NCBI GenBank assembly: GCA_022661535.1
Contig: JAKULF010000003.1
Location: 3,348,001-3,412,000 of the forward strand
Direction: 5' to 3'
From: Eutypa lata
Lineage: Eukaryota; Ascomycota; Sordariomycetes; Xylariales; Diatrypaceae
Length of the DNA: 64,000 nt
Made by a program: the position numbers and the translations under genes. Below are positions 13,715 to 26,250 of this stretch, in pieces. The notes under the pieces were generated by a model, which was not told the DNA's origin, searched no databases, and worked only from the letters and a program-made list of their open reading frames with translations. The first letter of the stretch is position 1; the number at the start of each line of letters is the position of its first letter.

Positions 13715-16700
13715 ATGACTTCCGTTCTCGCGGCACAGCCTAGCAATATTAGATTATCCATCCCAGTTTCTCGCACGACTCGAATCATGACGCAGGTCCA
13801 AGAGCCCACCCCGCCCGAAAAGCCTAGACAAGATGAGGACGTGGAGCGAGGTCGTCGTCTAAGTCGCGCCCATGACCATGATATGGAGGGCAATGATAGT
13901 GACCAAGACGGCGCTGGCGGAGATGGCGACGCGAAGAACGAGAATTCATCCAATTCCGATGGTCCCGTTAGGAAGCGCAGAAGGAGTAGGAAGGGACTTG
14001 ATAAGAAATTTGAGTGTCCCACAGAAGGCTGCGGCAAAAGCTATTCGAGAGCTGAACACCTGTGAGTCTAAGACAAGAGCCTGGCTGGACTTGGAGGTGA
14101 GCCATTGCACTGACACATGGCGAAAGCTATCGACATCAACTCAACCACTCCCCGAAACAGATATATGCCTGTGATTTCCCCGAGTGCAATCGCACATTCG
14201 TCCGACTCGACTTGTGCAACCGCCACAAGGATCGCCACACCGCTAAGGGTTCTGCGCTGAATCGGAAAGATTCCCTTCTGAGTCAAACTTCTCCCATTGA
14301 TGTTAGGAGACCCTCATATCCCCCGGCGCCTGGCTCAGCCTCACCCGAAACGAATCGCCCGATGTCTGGGTACAACGCAGCTCGTGGAGCACACCCTCTC
14401 TACCAGTCCCCGAAAGATGTTAGCGGCAGCCCGTATACTCCCATCACGAATACGACACCGACGGGCTATCAACCGACTGGACCAGCAAACGGGATGGGAG
14501 GATTTATGCACCATGATTCTACTTATGCTAGTCTTCACACACATCACCCGCATCATTCTCCATCGGGTCCGCAACGACCAACTATTCAAACAAATGGGGG
14601 CCCGTACGGAGTCCTGTCACCTGTTTCGACGCAACATAGCGGCTATCATAGCCAACCCATAAACACACCCCAGTCTGCCTCGGCAACGCCTTATGTTCCT
14701 CAGTCCAATTTCCCGCCGTTCACCTTACCTCCTTCGGAATATACGGCCACATCTGCCACTGGCATGTCGGGTGAGTCCGGGCAAGCTTATGCTCCTCCTA
14801 CATCTGCCGAGTATGGCGAACATTCACAACCCCACGCGTCTGGTGAGATGATGCTTCTAGACCAGATGGCAGCTCAGACAACTATCCCTGTTTTCGGCAC
14901 TGATGGCGTACTAAATAAATCCCCATATATCTCAATACCCGAAGACTTCGTAGCCTACCTATTCAACTCGAATTCATCAGATGGCTCTCCGACTATGGGT
15001 CCCATCGTCCCCCCCAATCAGTATTCCAAGTATGTAAAATCACCTCATGTGTATGTGAAACAACCGCTGACAGGTACTTCAGTTATGGGGACTACCAACA
15101 GCAATATGGCGTGTCATACTATAACCCAGAGGGGGCCTCCATCGGCTATTTCCCGCCATCTAATCAACCACAACAGGTCATGTCGGTTACTAATCTCCTT
15201 GACCAGAACCTCCCCGAGTCCCTCCTTACCGAGGAGAAGAGCCAGGAGATATTCGACTTGATCAAGGACAGATTCCACGAGATGGACCATGCGCCTATTG
15301 AGCGCCAAAGGGAGAACATTCTTGAAGGCGATAGAAGCGACGAGCATCATATGTTGAGCCGTAAGATGATGCAACTATACATAGGTTCATATTGGTTACA
15401 CTTCAGTGATCAAGTACCGATTCTCCATAAGCCGACGTTTTCGCCGGATAGAACACCAAATCTGCTACTGATAGCTGTGATGGCTATAGGAGCAGCGTGT
15501 CTCGACAGGACACATGGACCCAAAATCACGAGAGCTGGTGCGGAGTTGTCCAACTTCTTCGCGTGGCATTTGAGATGGGAAATCTTCATGGATTCTAACT
15601 TCCGCCCTCCCGCAAAGCTATGGATCTTCCAAACCTTGATCCTGCTAGAACTCTACGAGAAGATGTATTCGACGCGAGAACTTCACGAAAGGGCACACAT
15701 TCATCATGCGACGACCATAACTCTCATGCGGAGGGGACGGTCACTGATTGGGAAGTCCGCCCTCGACTCACCACCGAATCCAAGGGATGATAAACATGGT
15801 ACGAATGGATCGCGGCATTCATCGACGTCCGGAATTACCCATACGCAGGATGAATGGTGGAATCATTGGATCACGAATGAGACGACTCGACGTACTGCTT
15901 TCGCTGCATTTTTAATTGATTCGATTCATGCGACGATGTTCGGCCATTCCACTGTTATGGTTGCTCACGAAATGCGACTCCCTCTACCATGTGACGATCA
16001 ATTATGGAAAGCACCTAATGGGAATGAAGTGGGTAGGATCGAAGCAAACCTCATGTCTAACGGAGTGAAACCAATGTCTTTTCTTGAAGGATTGAAGCGG
16101 ACTCTTGGCGGGCAAGAGGTCCAGACCAATTCGTTTGGGAGACAGATCCTGATGGCCGGTTTGCTCAGTGTCAGCTGGCACATGAACCAGCGGGACCTGC
16201 AAGTTAGCTCACTCGGCGGTGGTATGTCCCATGCTTTGGGCGGGCGTGATAAATGGCGGTCGACTCTGACTAGGGCTTTCGACTCATGGAAGACTGACTT
16301 TGACAAATCTCTGCAACGCTCCGAGGCAGTTGCTGATCCGTACAGCTACGAAAGACGGAATGAAGCGAACGTTGTTTTCGAAAGCCGGACAGTACTGCAT
16401 CACCTTGCACACATGGCTATGCATGTAGACATTGTCGACTGCCAAATATTTGCCCGTGCGCGAAGACTTCTTGGACGTACTATCGGAACGCAGGATCTTA
16501 ACAGTGCGCAAAGGAGGATGAAGGATGCATGGGCTCCATCAGCGAAGGCTCGTGACGCCACCTTCTATGCGCTCAAGTTTCTTTGTTCGGTCTTACTTCC
16601 CGAGGATAGTATGCTACCTCAGGCGCGTGGCTACAACAAGCCACCGTTCGTCCCATACTTCGCTAGAGACGACGTACTACTCAACCGACCCTGGGTGCTT

Positions 16701-16994
16701 TATTTCGCAGCCTTAGTTGTTTGGTGTTATGGTTACGCGTTGGAAGGTCCCTGTACCAACGCGCCAATTCCAACCACACAGCAAGAGAAGGTTGATCAGA
16801 TGAGAGCCTATCTTCACAAACTAGGATCGGTACCGTCACCAGAGGACTTGAAGCTCATCAAGGGTATCAATCATAACAGCGCTTTACTTATGATCCTGAA
16901 GGACTCATTTGAGAGTACACGATGGGAACTACTTCACGAAGGCGCCACATTGCTGAATAACTGTATCCAACTTAACAGTGGTGCCAATTTGTGA
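13715..16994 (+). CDS. C2H2 zinc-finger / fungal-specific transcription factor
   Basis: Three exons (13715-14061, 14127-15029, 15074-16994) join in frame to 1,056 codons plus stop; introns are GTGAGT...AAAG and GTATGT...ACAG. Two adjacent C2H2 fingers lie at about residues 100-152: CPTEGC...H-x3-H, whose helix is split by intron 1, and CDFPEC...H-x3-H. A basic run (RKRRRSRKG) precedes the fingers. A long Pro/Ser/Thr/Gln-rich linker fills residues 155-430. From about residue 510 the protein matches the fungal_trans (middle homology) type: YWLHFSDQVPILHKPTF, LLIAVMAIGAACLDR, LLELYEKMYS. The product should be a nuclear DNA-binding regulator; targets cannot be inferred. An in-frame ATG at 13787 (MTQVQEP) is an alternative start. 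It lies about 30 kb from the polyketide cluster and is not obviously tied to it. Confidence 0.9.
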
Positions 16995-18774
16995 AAAATT
17001 TGGAGCTCGGCATGTATGCATATATGAATACCATAGCTATATTGCTGAATAAATAGAAAACAACTGAGGAATAGGACGACAGATCAGGAACGATGGATGA
17101 TGAGATGAACGGGGAATTGACGAAGCGATTTGGTATTGAGCATATCTTCATTTTGCTGTTTTCTATTTCGGTTGGAGAAGACATAGGCTAGGACTGGATT
17201 TGGAACTTGTTTTATTTGATATGTATCTTACCTCTAGTGCTGCTATCTTGCGATATACCCGCCTAACGCCAACCTTGCCTACGCAGGTTGTTGGATGACG
17301 CTGTTGCTAACGGATGTTTATACACATACACACATACCTACCTACCTCTAACTATATATATACCCGACTTTGCATAACGGATAGTATACATATTTGGGCA
17401 TCCATACCCGGTTGGCATGGTTCTTTGGAACTTGGCTATGATAGTCTTTGGCGTTGGTTTTAGCCTACACAATAAGATGATGATTTACTGGATTGTTTAT
17501 TTTAGTTTGTGTGAAAAAGGTTAGCAGTCTATCCAAGGATATCTACTTGAGTAAAGATAAACTTAACTGCTACATGGATATATATCGACCTATATTAGAA
17601 GGTTGAGGGGGACTACATTCACTACTCGAGTATCTACCTACATACTTACTTATTATGTAGGTAGTTTATGTGGAACCTCATTGTCACACCACGGCTTAGA
17701 CGTTCGGTTCAACAATCCTACCGCAATAAATATCTCCGGGTCCGACCATGCATAAGACCGTTTTGTAAGAGATTGTTATCTCAGTATACTAACATGGAAA
17801 ATCTGATACTGACTGAAGGGGGGCCCTTCCCCTTCACGGAGATCCGTGGACCTACTAGTGAATATATCTGCAGACTTGAGCTTAACAGCGAAGCCCGGCC
17901 GGGAACTACAGAAGGATATGCTTCTATATATGTAGCATCGTGATTTGGATCTAAGTAATGGATAACATGGGAAGAAGTAAAGCGGAGATGTATTCATAAT
18001 CAAGTACCTACCTACTAGTTAGACGACCCTCGGTAGTTACGCGATCATGCACCTCTTACATACGAGGTCGGATATAGCAGATCGCCCATTGCCTTTAACT
18101 CCGACTTGAGCTCAATTCCCGAAGAATTAGTTTAAGGAAAGGTCCTGGTAGCTAACGTAGCTTCTGTATACTGCGGGTTGATGCGCTTTCGGACTTTGCT
18201 TCTGGCCGGCCTTATTTAAGTTTGTCAAGTATAATATATATATGTAAGTTGGATGGGTAAGTAGGTAGTTAAGACGAAAGTGCTCGAACTATCCGTCTCT
18301 AACAATAGGTATGTAGTTCATGCCATGTCATGTCTCAACCATCAATAGGCATCTCTTTCTATGATGGTTGTGAATACCTAACTCTTATTAGCTGAGTGCC
18401 CTCCAGTCCCTCCCTGCTAACAAGTAACCCAACCCATTCATCCCCCCGCAATTCTTCTCAAGTGTCAACCTTATCTAACTCTAAGGCTTCCCCACCATAT
18501 CCATATCTGCATAGTAGCTCCCAACTATGTACCTAGAGCTCTAGTAAGTTCTTTAGACACCTCGAGCTTTTAAGACCGAACATTCTTTTCTATAAAGGAT
18601 TAACTAGACCTGAACCAACTTTGTAACCTCGAAATCTTATAGATCTATCAATTCATTGGAGAAAGGGCTGAAAGCATACGACTGAGCTATAGCTGGCGTG
18701 ACTAAGTCTAAGTGATCGACTAATTATAGCTACCTACCTACCTACCTACCTACCTAGCTACTCATAGCCAACTG
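16995..18774. other. Intergenic region
   Basis: No supported gene. It includes the 3' flank of the transcription factor, several CTACCTA blocks (17.33 and 17.65 kb) and pyrimidine-rich DNA before the F-box gene. The ORF at 17668-17943 has no recognisable content. Confidence 0.6.
18730..18755. repeat. TACC tetranucleotide repeat
   Basis: About six uninterrupted TACC units end roughly 20 bp before the F-box start codon, so the tract probably lies in the 5' UTR or core promoter. It is the densest example of the CTACCTA motif found through the intergenic DNA of this window. Confidence 0.8.
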
Positions 18775-20753
18775 ATGATAATGGTTCTCCTGACCAAACT
18801 ACCTCCCGAGATCCTACACAACGTTTTAATCCACGTCGACCCGCCCGATCTGGCATGGATACCTCGCGTCTGTAGGACTTTCTACCACGCCATTTCCCGG
18901 AATGTCCCCCTTTTCAAGCAGGTGTATTTGCAGAATTTCGATACGCCGCCGGCTGGTAACGAGGAGCTGGACTGGGAGCGAGCTATAAAAGACCTGGTCC
19001 GCTTGCAGGTCGTGTGCCGCCGCGCTTCTGTCGATGACAAGGTCTGTATACCCGCCCCGATTTATATGTATTTTATGTTTCTTGTAGAGGAAATTGAATA
19101 AACCTGCACTTCTTACTCGCCCTTTGCTTATCATCCTATTCTTTGGGTAGAATAACGAATTGCCGTTCGTTTACGATACGGTGACGTCACTGCTCAATAA
19201 CGCAGCAGCAGCGACGCATGGCGACGGCGACGGCGACGGCGATGGGGGTGGGGATCCGGCCACCAGCAGCAGCAGCTCGACGGCTATACACACGCGATCT
19301 TCGCGGAACGCCGAGCTCCTGGCCACGGTCTTCGCCGACCCGACGAACCAGGCGGCGTTCCTGTGCCGATCTTTCATCTACCAGCGGGCGCGCGGCGAGC
19401 TCAAGTACCGGAGCTTCTCGTCGCCGCCGCGGCCCGAGCATCAGCAGAGCGCCCACCTGCACTGCCTGTACGGCGTGCCGCGGCTGTACGCCCAGCCCGC
19501 GTCGCAGCACCGCACCCGCGCCAGCAAGATGAGCCCCTTTGCGTGTAGCAAGGTGTACGACCTGCGCCAGTATACCCAGCGCACCCGGTGGGGCCCCTTC
19601 ATGGACGATGGCTCGGGTGGTGATGATGGCTCCGGATCCGGCTTGCGCGTCGACTGGGAGAAGGTCGAGGCTATCATGATCGTGCTAGGCGCCAACCTGC
19701 GCCAGCTCGGGCTGAACAAGTTCCCCATCTGCCGGAACGCGTGGGACGTGCCGTTCTCGGGGGTCTGGCCCCATAGCTACCGGCCGCTGTCGTCGGCGTC
19801 GGCGTCGAGCCGTGCGCCGGAGAAGCCTCTCGCCCTCGACCTCGAGGACCCCTACGGCGTCGCCGGCACCTGGCTCCGCGTCGTCTGCTTCCTCGACTAC
19901 ACCGACTTCTTCGCCTACAACTTCAGCGCCGAGAACCAGCCGCCCCCCAACGTGCCCCGCCCCGCTATCGACGCCGGCGAGGCCACCCGCCTCATCCTCA
20001 TGAAGCTCTGGGTCACCGAGGTCGAGGCCCCCGGCCCCGATGACGGCCAGGATCGCCCTGTGGTCCATTTTAAGGGCGTCTCGCGCTCGCTTGATGATAG
20101 CTGGGATGAGAACGCCAACTCGGATGTGCGAGGTACGATGGGCGTCAAAGGTGCGGAAGGCACCTTTTTCCCCCTTCTTCCTCCCTCTATTCTTCTTCTC
20201 GTTCTATGTGTCTTATAGTGGCTAACAGATGGCGTTGACCATACAACGACAGGCTCCGTTCGTACGACACGCGAGGGAGAAGTGCGGTGGACTACGTTCT
20301 CCGTCTTCGCTGGGCAGGAGAGGTGGCGCAGCGAGAGTGTCCAGATCGGAGGTGCGAAGAGCGGTAAAGGGGTTCTGGGCAACTGGTTTGACAAGTAAGT
20401 TCATACCAAAGGTTTATTTACACGTCTCTGTCACCGGGTTCATATATGAACATAATATCTAAAAACAATGCAGGGACTTCGACCCCCGCGGTCCGGCGGG
20501 CCCGACCGCCTTCTGGAAGGTCTCGGATAGGGGCCACAAGAATGACAAGGACCGGGTGGCGCTGGACGACTTCATGCCCACCATCGAGACGGCCCTACAC
20601 AACGACGAGGATGATGATGAAGATGGCGATTACGAGCCACCGGCCGGGGATGGTGGCGAGAATGGCGACGGGAATGAGTCTGAGCTTGGGGATGGCTTGG
20701 TAGAGACGGAGATCAGCGAGATTATTTTCACGAATTGGACGGAAGAGTTTTGA
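18775..20753 (+). CDS. F-box domain protein
   Basis: Four exons (18775-19041, 19151-20132, 20253-20394, 20474-20753) join with consistent phases to 556 residues. Residues about 4-50 form an F-box (LLTKLPPEILHNVLIHVDP, WIPRVCRTFYHAI), which in the family binds Skp1 and carries substrate adaptors for SCF ubiquitin ligases. The rest is the long alpha/beta region common in fungal F-box proteins, with the motif IMIVLGANLRQLGL near the middle. The C-terminus is very acidic (NDEDDDEDGDYE). Exon 2 has strong GC bias and a GGCGAC repeat near its start (19,215-19,250) that encodes an Asp/Gly run. The substrate is unknown. Exon 1 begins with ATG-ATA-ATG, so the third codon could also start translation. 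Confidence 0.85.
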
Positions 20754-21699
20754 ACTCTTCACGAGATACGTTTGCTATGTGGGCGGGAGAACTAGGATGG
20801 GAATCTTTATGTTCGTTATTATCATCACGAAAAAAGGGGGCAAGTAACGGGTGGGATAGACGGAGTTGGGGTTGTCATACAGAGTACTGCTGTGTCGAGT
20901 TAGCTTTAAATGGGTAAATGGGGTAGTCTACAGGAGTCTGGGTTTAGGTTTTCATATGATGGATGATAGTATCAACTCGTATCATAGCATCAAGTTCATA
21001 GCATCAAGTTGTAGTTCACTGCCTTTGTATACATGCAACCAGCTCTTATGTATGTATTACGTTCAGGGCATCAGGGGTACGTCGTGAATTAATCAACTGA
21101 TAGCATCTAACGCCTAGACTAGATGGATACCATCCAACAAACATAGTCCCAATTGCTTTCATCACAAACTAATTAACATATCCACACAATTACATCTACT
21201 TATTATGGCTCTCATCTAATTGAAAGAATTGAGTTTTTCTGTTATCCATACATATAGAAACCGTTGACATTAGGTACTTACTTAACCTTGAGTTAGTAGG
21301 ATCGTAATAAAACCAGTTCAATACCTTATACCCCTGTATATGCATGTGTTTGTGTATTTAGGTAGTTATTGGCCCGAGCTTCTTATCCGAACCTCGGCAG
21401 AAACTCAACCCAACCTTCCGAGGACGCGCCTGGTGGACAGTGGGTTGAAGTGACCTATTAGAGGCTAATAATTCTTGTCTTTATATTCATTCGTTATCTA
21501 TGTTTACAACCAATTAATAATCATAGGCAGTCCAACATGCAACAAACAAAGCTCCATACATGAGTGCATAGCAGAGATTGCTATCCTACTCTCAAACGAT
21601 GACTGGAGGATACGGATTAAATATAACGATAATCACTCACTACTCAACTAGGTGAGCAAGAAAGAGCTAGCCAGCTGCTGCTGCTAGCCATCATCAACC
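20754..21699. other. Intergenic region
   Basis: No gene is supported. It holds the 3' flank of the F-box gene and the promoter side of the PEX12 homologue. Confidence 0.55.
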
Positions 21700-23022
21700 A
21701 TGGAGTTCGTCACAGCCCTCCGGGGCGACACCTTCGATGACCAGAAGCCGTCATTATTCGAGCTGCTCTCAGAGCAGCAGCTCAACGCCCTGCTACCGCC
21801 CACGCTACGCTACCTCCTGACCGTCGCCACCCACCGGTACCCGCGCTACCTGCTGCGAGCCCTCAACTCCTTCGACGAGCTATACGCCCTCGCCATGCTC
21901 CTGATCGAGCGCCACTACCTGCGCACGCGCGGCGGCAGCTTCACCGAGAACTTCTACGGGCTGAAGCGGGAGCGGGGCCTCGCGACCGAAGTCCCGCGCG
22001 CCGCCGCCGCCGCTCCCGCCGCCGTCCGCGACGCCCTCAGGCTGGGGGCCGCCGACGTCTGGAAGAACCTCGCCGTCATGGTCGCCGTCCCCTACCTCCA
22101 GCGCAAGCTCGACGAGAGCCACGAGGTCGAGGCCCCCCGCGCCCTACTCGGCGTCGCCTACACGCGCATGCCGCCGAACCCGACGCTCAGGCAGCGCGTC
22201 GCCCACTACTACAAGTGGTTCGTCCGGAACGTCTACCCCAGCGTCCACGCCGCCTACGGCCTCGCCGTCCTCGCCTTCCACCTCGCCTACCTCTTCGACA
22301 ACTCCAAGTACAGCCACCCGCTCCTGTGGCTCATCGGCACGCGCGTGCGCCGCATGAACGGGGCCGATTACCAGGCTATCGATGCGCTGGGGAATACGAC
22401 GGCGAAAGATGGCGGCGGTGGCGGGGATGCGGCGACGGCGACGACGCTGCGGAGTTTGTTCGATCCGAGGACGCTGGGGTCACGGTTGCTGAATAGCTTG
22501 TCCATCCTGCTGCCGACTAGCATCTTCGCCCTCAAGTTCCTCGAGTGGTGGTACGCGTCCGACTTCGCGAAGCAGCTCTCGCGGAAGGCGACCGAGAACC
22601 TCGAGCTGCCGCCCCCGATCATCTCGGGGCTATCGGCACTGGGAGTGGCTAAGGCGAAAGCGTCATTGTCTGCGGAAGAGAAGGAGAAGGAGGGTGAGCA
22701 GAAGGATGCCTCCCCGCTAGCCGAAGACGTGCCGATCGCTACGCCCTCGCTCCTGCCTATCTTTACGGTCCCGCCGCCTGAGGACTCGGACCTGTGCCCT
22801 ATCTGTGGGGATGAGATTGCCACCGCTTCCGCATGCCAGACTGGCGTTGTTTATTGCTACGCGTGCATACATAGGTGGATCGAGGGTATTCACCCCCGAC
22901 AGGAGGAGTTCATGGCCGCCGAGAATAGGGAGGGCAAGTGGGAGAGCGGCAAGGGTAGGTGCGCCGTCACGGGCCGGCGTGTCTTAGGCGGCACTGAAGG
23001 GCTGAGGAGGATCATGGTCTAA
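21700..23022 (+). CDS. PEX12: Peroxisome assembly protein 12 (RING E3 subunit)
   Basis: A single-exon gene of 440 residues. The N-terminal half carries the Pex2/Pex12 membrane region: [20 protein letters not shown] at the start, then [22 protein letters not shown] and [15 protein letters not shown]. The C-terminus has the degenerate RING of PEX12 from about residue 365 ([25 protein letters not shown]). In the family this protein forms the PEX2-PEX10-PEX12 complex in the peroxisomal membrane that ubiquitinates the import receptor PEX5. An Ala-rich insertion (about residue 105) and a Gly-rich loop (about residue 235) look like low-complexity expansions. There is an alternating purine/pyrimidine coding bias, with GC-rich third positions as in the F-box exon upstream. 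Confidence 0.95.
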   Translation: MEFVTALRGDTFDDQKPSLFELLSEQQLNALLPPTLRYLLTVATHRYPRYLLRALNSFDELYALAMLLIERHYLRTRGGSFTENFYGLKRERGLATEVPRAAAAAPAAVRDALRLGAADVWKNLAVMVAVPYLQRKLDESHEVEAPRALLGVAYTRMPPNPTLRQRVAHYYKWFVRNVYPSVHAAYGLAVLAFHLAYLFDNSKYSHPLLWLIGTRVRRMNGADYQAIDALGNTTAKDGGGGGDAATATTLRSLFDPRTLGSRLLNSLSILLPTSIFALKFLEWWYASDFAKQLSRKATENLELPPPIISGLSALGVAKAKASLSAEEKEKEGEQKDASPLAEDVPIATPSLLPIFTVPPPEDSDLCPICGDEIATASACQTGVVYCYACIHRWIEGIHPRQEEFMAAENREGKWESGKGRCAVTGRRVLGGTEGLRRIMV

Positions 23023-24430
23023 ATGTCTCTGTTTTCTGTGAATACGCATCTGCATCTGCATCTGCATTGGGGGGCTTGATATTTAGCTATGGCATTTGGC
23101 ATGAATACAAAAGCGTGGCGTTTGGTGGTTATGGTGGATGCATGGGTTCCAATATTCTCGATTTGTTTAGGTCGAGGTATCATAATCATGCATCTGTCAC
23201 ATGTTTAAAGAGCAGCAAACATTCGGTACACTACCCTAACTCCCCAGTCTCTTACCGTCCCTATTATTTCGGGTTCAAAAAAAAACGAGTTACGAGGCAA
23301 ATTGAGCTTCAAGCCTACAACGACCTCACGCTAGCCCGGTCTTGAAGAGCTCGATTATGTTACTATCTCGAACCTCTGAAATGAGGAACACGCGGCCTCC
23401 CGAAACATCATGGCACTCGGCCGAATACTGCTCTAAACCGGCATGTGTTGCGCGCTTTGCCTCCTATTTCATCATGCTCTCGCCGGGATCTGCAATTTAC
23501 AGCCTTCACCTAGAAGCGGCCTGGTGGTACGATCTCACCCTCAACCGAGTGTTCGGGACCACGAAACTACTTTGCAAGGCCCCTGCAGCGAGCTTGGAAC
23601 GGGGTTTAGGGACTGGATGAAGACAGTCCAGACTTGACGAGAAATAAGCTCGCCAACCCTGTTCAGGATCTTCGGAGCTGGTCCAAGGTTGGGTTTATAT
23701 GAAGGCCTCTCTAAGCAATTTTGGCCGCTGCTCGAGAGATGCAATCTGGCCCGGTTCTAACTAGTCACTATTCTGCGAAGGATCAGTGGCTCGCAGCGTT
23801 TGAAATTGCGAACCTTAAAAGGCGCTGACGTCTGGACTGAGCACGACAGTTCCAGACCTTCTTGTCTGCTTAACATCGCAGAAATCGCAAATTACCCGGT
23901 CGAGTGGCAGGGGAAAGCTGTATATAGACAACTGTTGGTTGAGTCTAGCGCCCATCCTTTTGGGCGCGCGCATTCGTAACGGCGGGCCACTTTCTTGGGG
24001 TCCTCCGTTGGACGAGCTGGCTAATATGGCTAAATGGTACAAAGTTGCCAACGTTGGCCCAGTTTCCAAGTCGCGTAGCTGGGTCTGGAACCCTTAATAT
24101 ATGGAAGGCGAACAGAAAGAAAAGGAAAGCATATTAGATTGGCTTTGTAGATAGGCCAGGACTAGAATAATACACGGCGATATCTAAAATTAACCTGCAT
24201 TCGTAAGAACGTAATATAGAGAGGACCAGCCTATCTCACGATGCCGACAAGAGAGGCATAATCGTCTATATAAGACACCATATCCCGGTGTAAACCCATC
24301 ACGGAAATTTTACCACATACCTAAGAACTATATCCAGATCTAATAATCATAATATCGTTATCATCATCATCACCCCACACCTAAGGATCACACTTAAGAA
24401 ATCACCACACCACACGACATACAATACAAT
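23023..24430. other. Intergenic region
   Basis: No supported gene. The ORF at 23342-23620 lacks an ATG at its first position and has no recognisable domain. From 24,300 the sequence becomes A/C-rich with a TCATCATCATCATCACC tract, typical of a fungal core promoter and leader for the next gene. Confidence 0.55.
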
Positions 24431-25272
24431 ATGCATTCATCCCTCCTCTTCCCCTTCCTCGCGCCAGCCCTCCCGCTCCTCACCTCAGCAACCCCACTAC
24501 CACCACCATCACCGTACCACTCGTCGTCGTCACTGAGCAACCGCAGCGCGCCAGCGAGCCTGCCCTCGATCTCGTCGGTGTCGTACTCGGGGAGCGGGTG
24601 CCCGTCGGCGTCGCCGGCCGTGGTGCGGTCGGGCGCGTTCGCCGAGCCGGCCTTCCGCCTCAACGGCTTCGAGGCCCAGGCCCCCGGCGGCACGTCCACC
24701 GTCAACTGCCAGGTGCACGTCCAGGCCGAGGGCGCGTCCTCCGGCTGGCAGCTGGGGCTCGAGAGCGTCACCGTGCGGGGCCACCTCGTGCTCGACCCCG
24801 GCGCCGCGCTCGACTGGTACGTCACGAGCTTCTTCAGCGAGGAGGCGGAGAAAACTGTGAGTTGATCTTTTCTTTCCTTCTTCTTTCTCTCTTCCACTTA
24901 CTTAGTTATCCCCTTCTCCCTTTTCTTCCCCTTTTCCCCCATTTTAAAAATTTTTTTTTTAATTAATACCAACTATCTGTGGCCCGAGCGACGTGAACTT
25001 ATCTATGTACTAACGACCAACAACAGGTAACGGTCAAAGGCTCCCTCCCCAACGCCGGCACCACGCGCCTGAGCCAGGACGTGGTCAGCACGACGCACAT
25101 ACCCGCGGCCAACATCGTGTGGGGCCCCTGCACGAGCGGCGCCGGCGACATCGGCTTGCTCAACGTCAACTTCCGCGTTGCCTTGCAGACGGACGGCAAG
25201 TACGGCTTCTTCGGCAAGGATGCCGACACGACCCCGGTGGAGAGCTGGACGTACGCTTGGAGGCGGTGCTAA
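24431..25272 (+). CDS. Secreted DUF4360-type protein
   Basis: Exons 24431-24856 and 25027-25272 are joined by a 170-nt intron (GTGAGT...CAACAG) to give 223 residues. The protein begins with a signal peptide (MHSSLLFPFLAPALPLL) followed by a Pro/Ser-rich stretch. The core matches the DUF4360 pattern: SVSYSGSGCPS, FRLNGFEAQAPGGTS, a second Cys in NCQVHVQ, GWQLGLESVTVRGH, then WGPCTSG and a C-terminal Cys. Four Cys in the mature part suggest two disulfides. Family members are small secreted proteins of fungi and bacteria with no established activity. The intron contains a long pyrimidine run and a poly-T tract (24,880-24,965). I infer extracellular location only. Confidence 0.8.
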
Positions 25273-26250
25273 GTTAAGGTAGTAATAGTCTGATGTTTCA
25301 ACCTACCTACCTAGCTAGCTACTGGGTAGCAAGAGTTGGAAAGAAAGAATGGAAAGAATGGAAAAATTATGAAAAAGAACTTGAGAGTCATAATCCTCTC
25401 TGTGTTTTCTGTGTTTGGCTATTACTCGAGTTACTTCCCACTCGGCTTGCTTGGTACGGCTTATGTACTTGTTTATCTATCAGCTAGTTGGCTTTGGTTT
25501 TGTAATTGACTTGTGCATCGGTGGTCCCGCGCGGAGTTAGGAGAGGAGAGAAGGACGTAGAGAGAAAAGGGGTGTCTCTGGATGTGGGTTGACGAGAGAG
25601 CTCAATATTGGGAAAGGGGTTGATGGATGTCGTAGCGGCAGCGGGATATTCGGAGTACTATGTATTGCTAGAACGGACCTTCGTCCGAATTGAAGATTCC
25701 CATTCTATTACTTATACTTCACTACGCACATCAGGTCAATTGGCCATTTATTAATTTGCTTGAGATGTCCCTATAGAACTTTGCAACGTGTTATTGTAGC
25801 CCTACATGTGCCTATACTTACTCCTTAAGACATCCATCGTGTAAAGCAAATGTCTTTCTCTAAATTTACCAACTACGTAATTCTTACCGGAATGCATTCA
25901 ATACCTAGTACGGGGGTTATAGCGGGGATATCTTAATGCTGCTGCCTGCCAAACAATCTCTCGGATTGACCCGGTTGTCGGGCTCGGCGGACTTGACAAT
26001 CAATCAATGGACAATCTTGGACGATGAACTCCATTAACGTGGGCCGTATCGTGGCATCTTCCGCCGGCAAGGATCAGTAAGATTACGGCACAGGGGATCC
26101 GACCCATCATCAAGGTGGCGCAGCAGATCGACAGAGCAAGAACACCATTTAAACCTGTGATGGAAGAACTTTAGAATGTCTGATGTTCGATGGCTCTGCC
26201 TACATGCTATGCCCAATTGTCTATAATCTGGTGTTAGACAAGAAGAAACG
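25273..26250. other. Intergenic region
   Basis: No gene is supported. A GAAAGAATG direct repeat appears at 25,340-25,360. The remainder is the 3' flank of the secreted protein gene and the promoter side of the carboxypeptidase-like gene. Confidence 0.5.

Noticed and set aside
19685..20068. 127-codon minus-strand ORF
   Set aside because: An antisense shadow of F-box exon 2, open only because of high GC at third positions.
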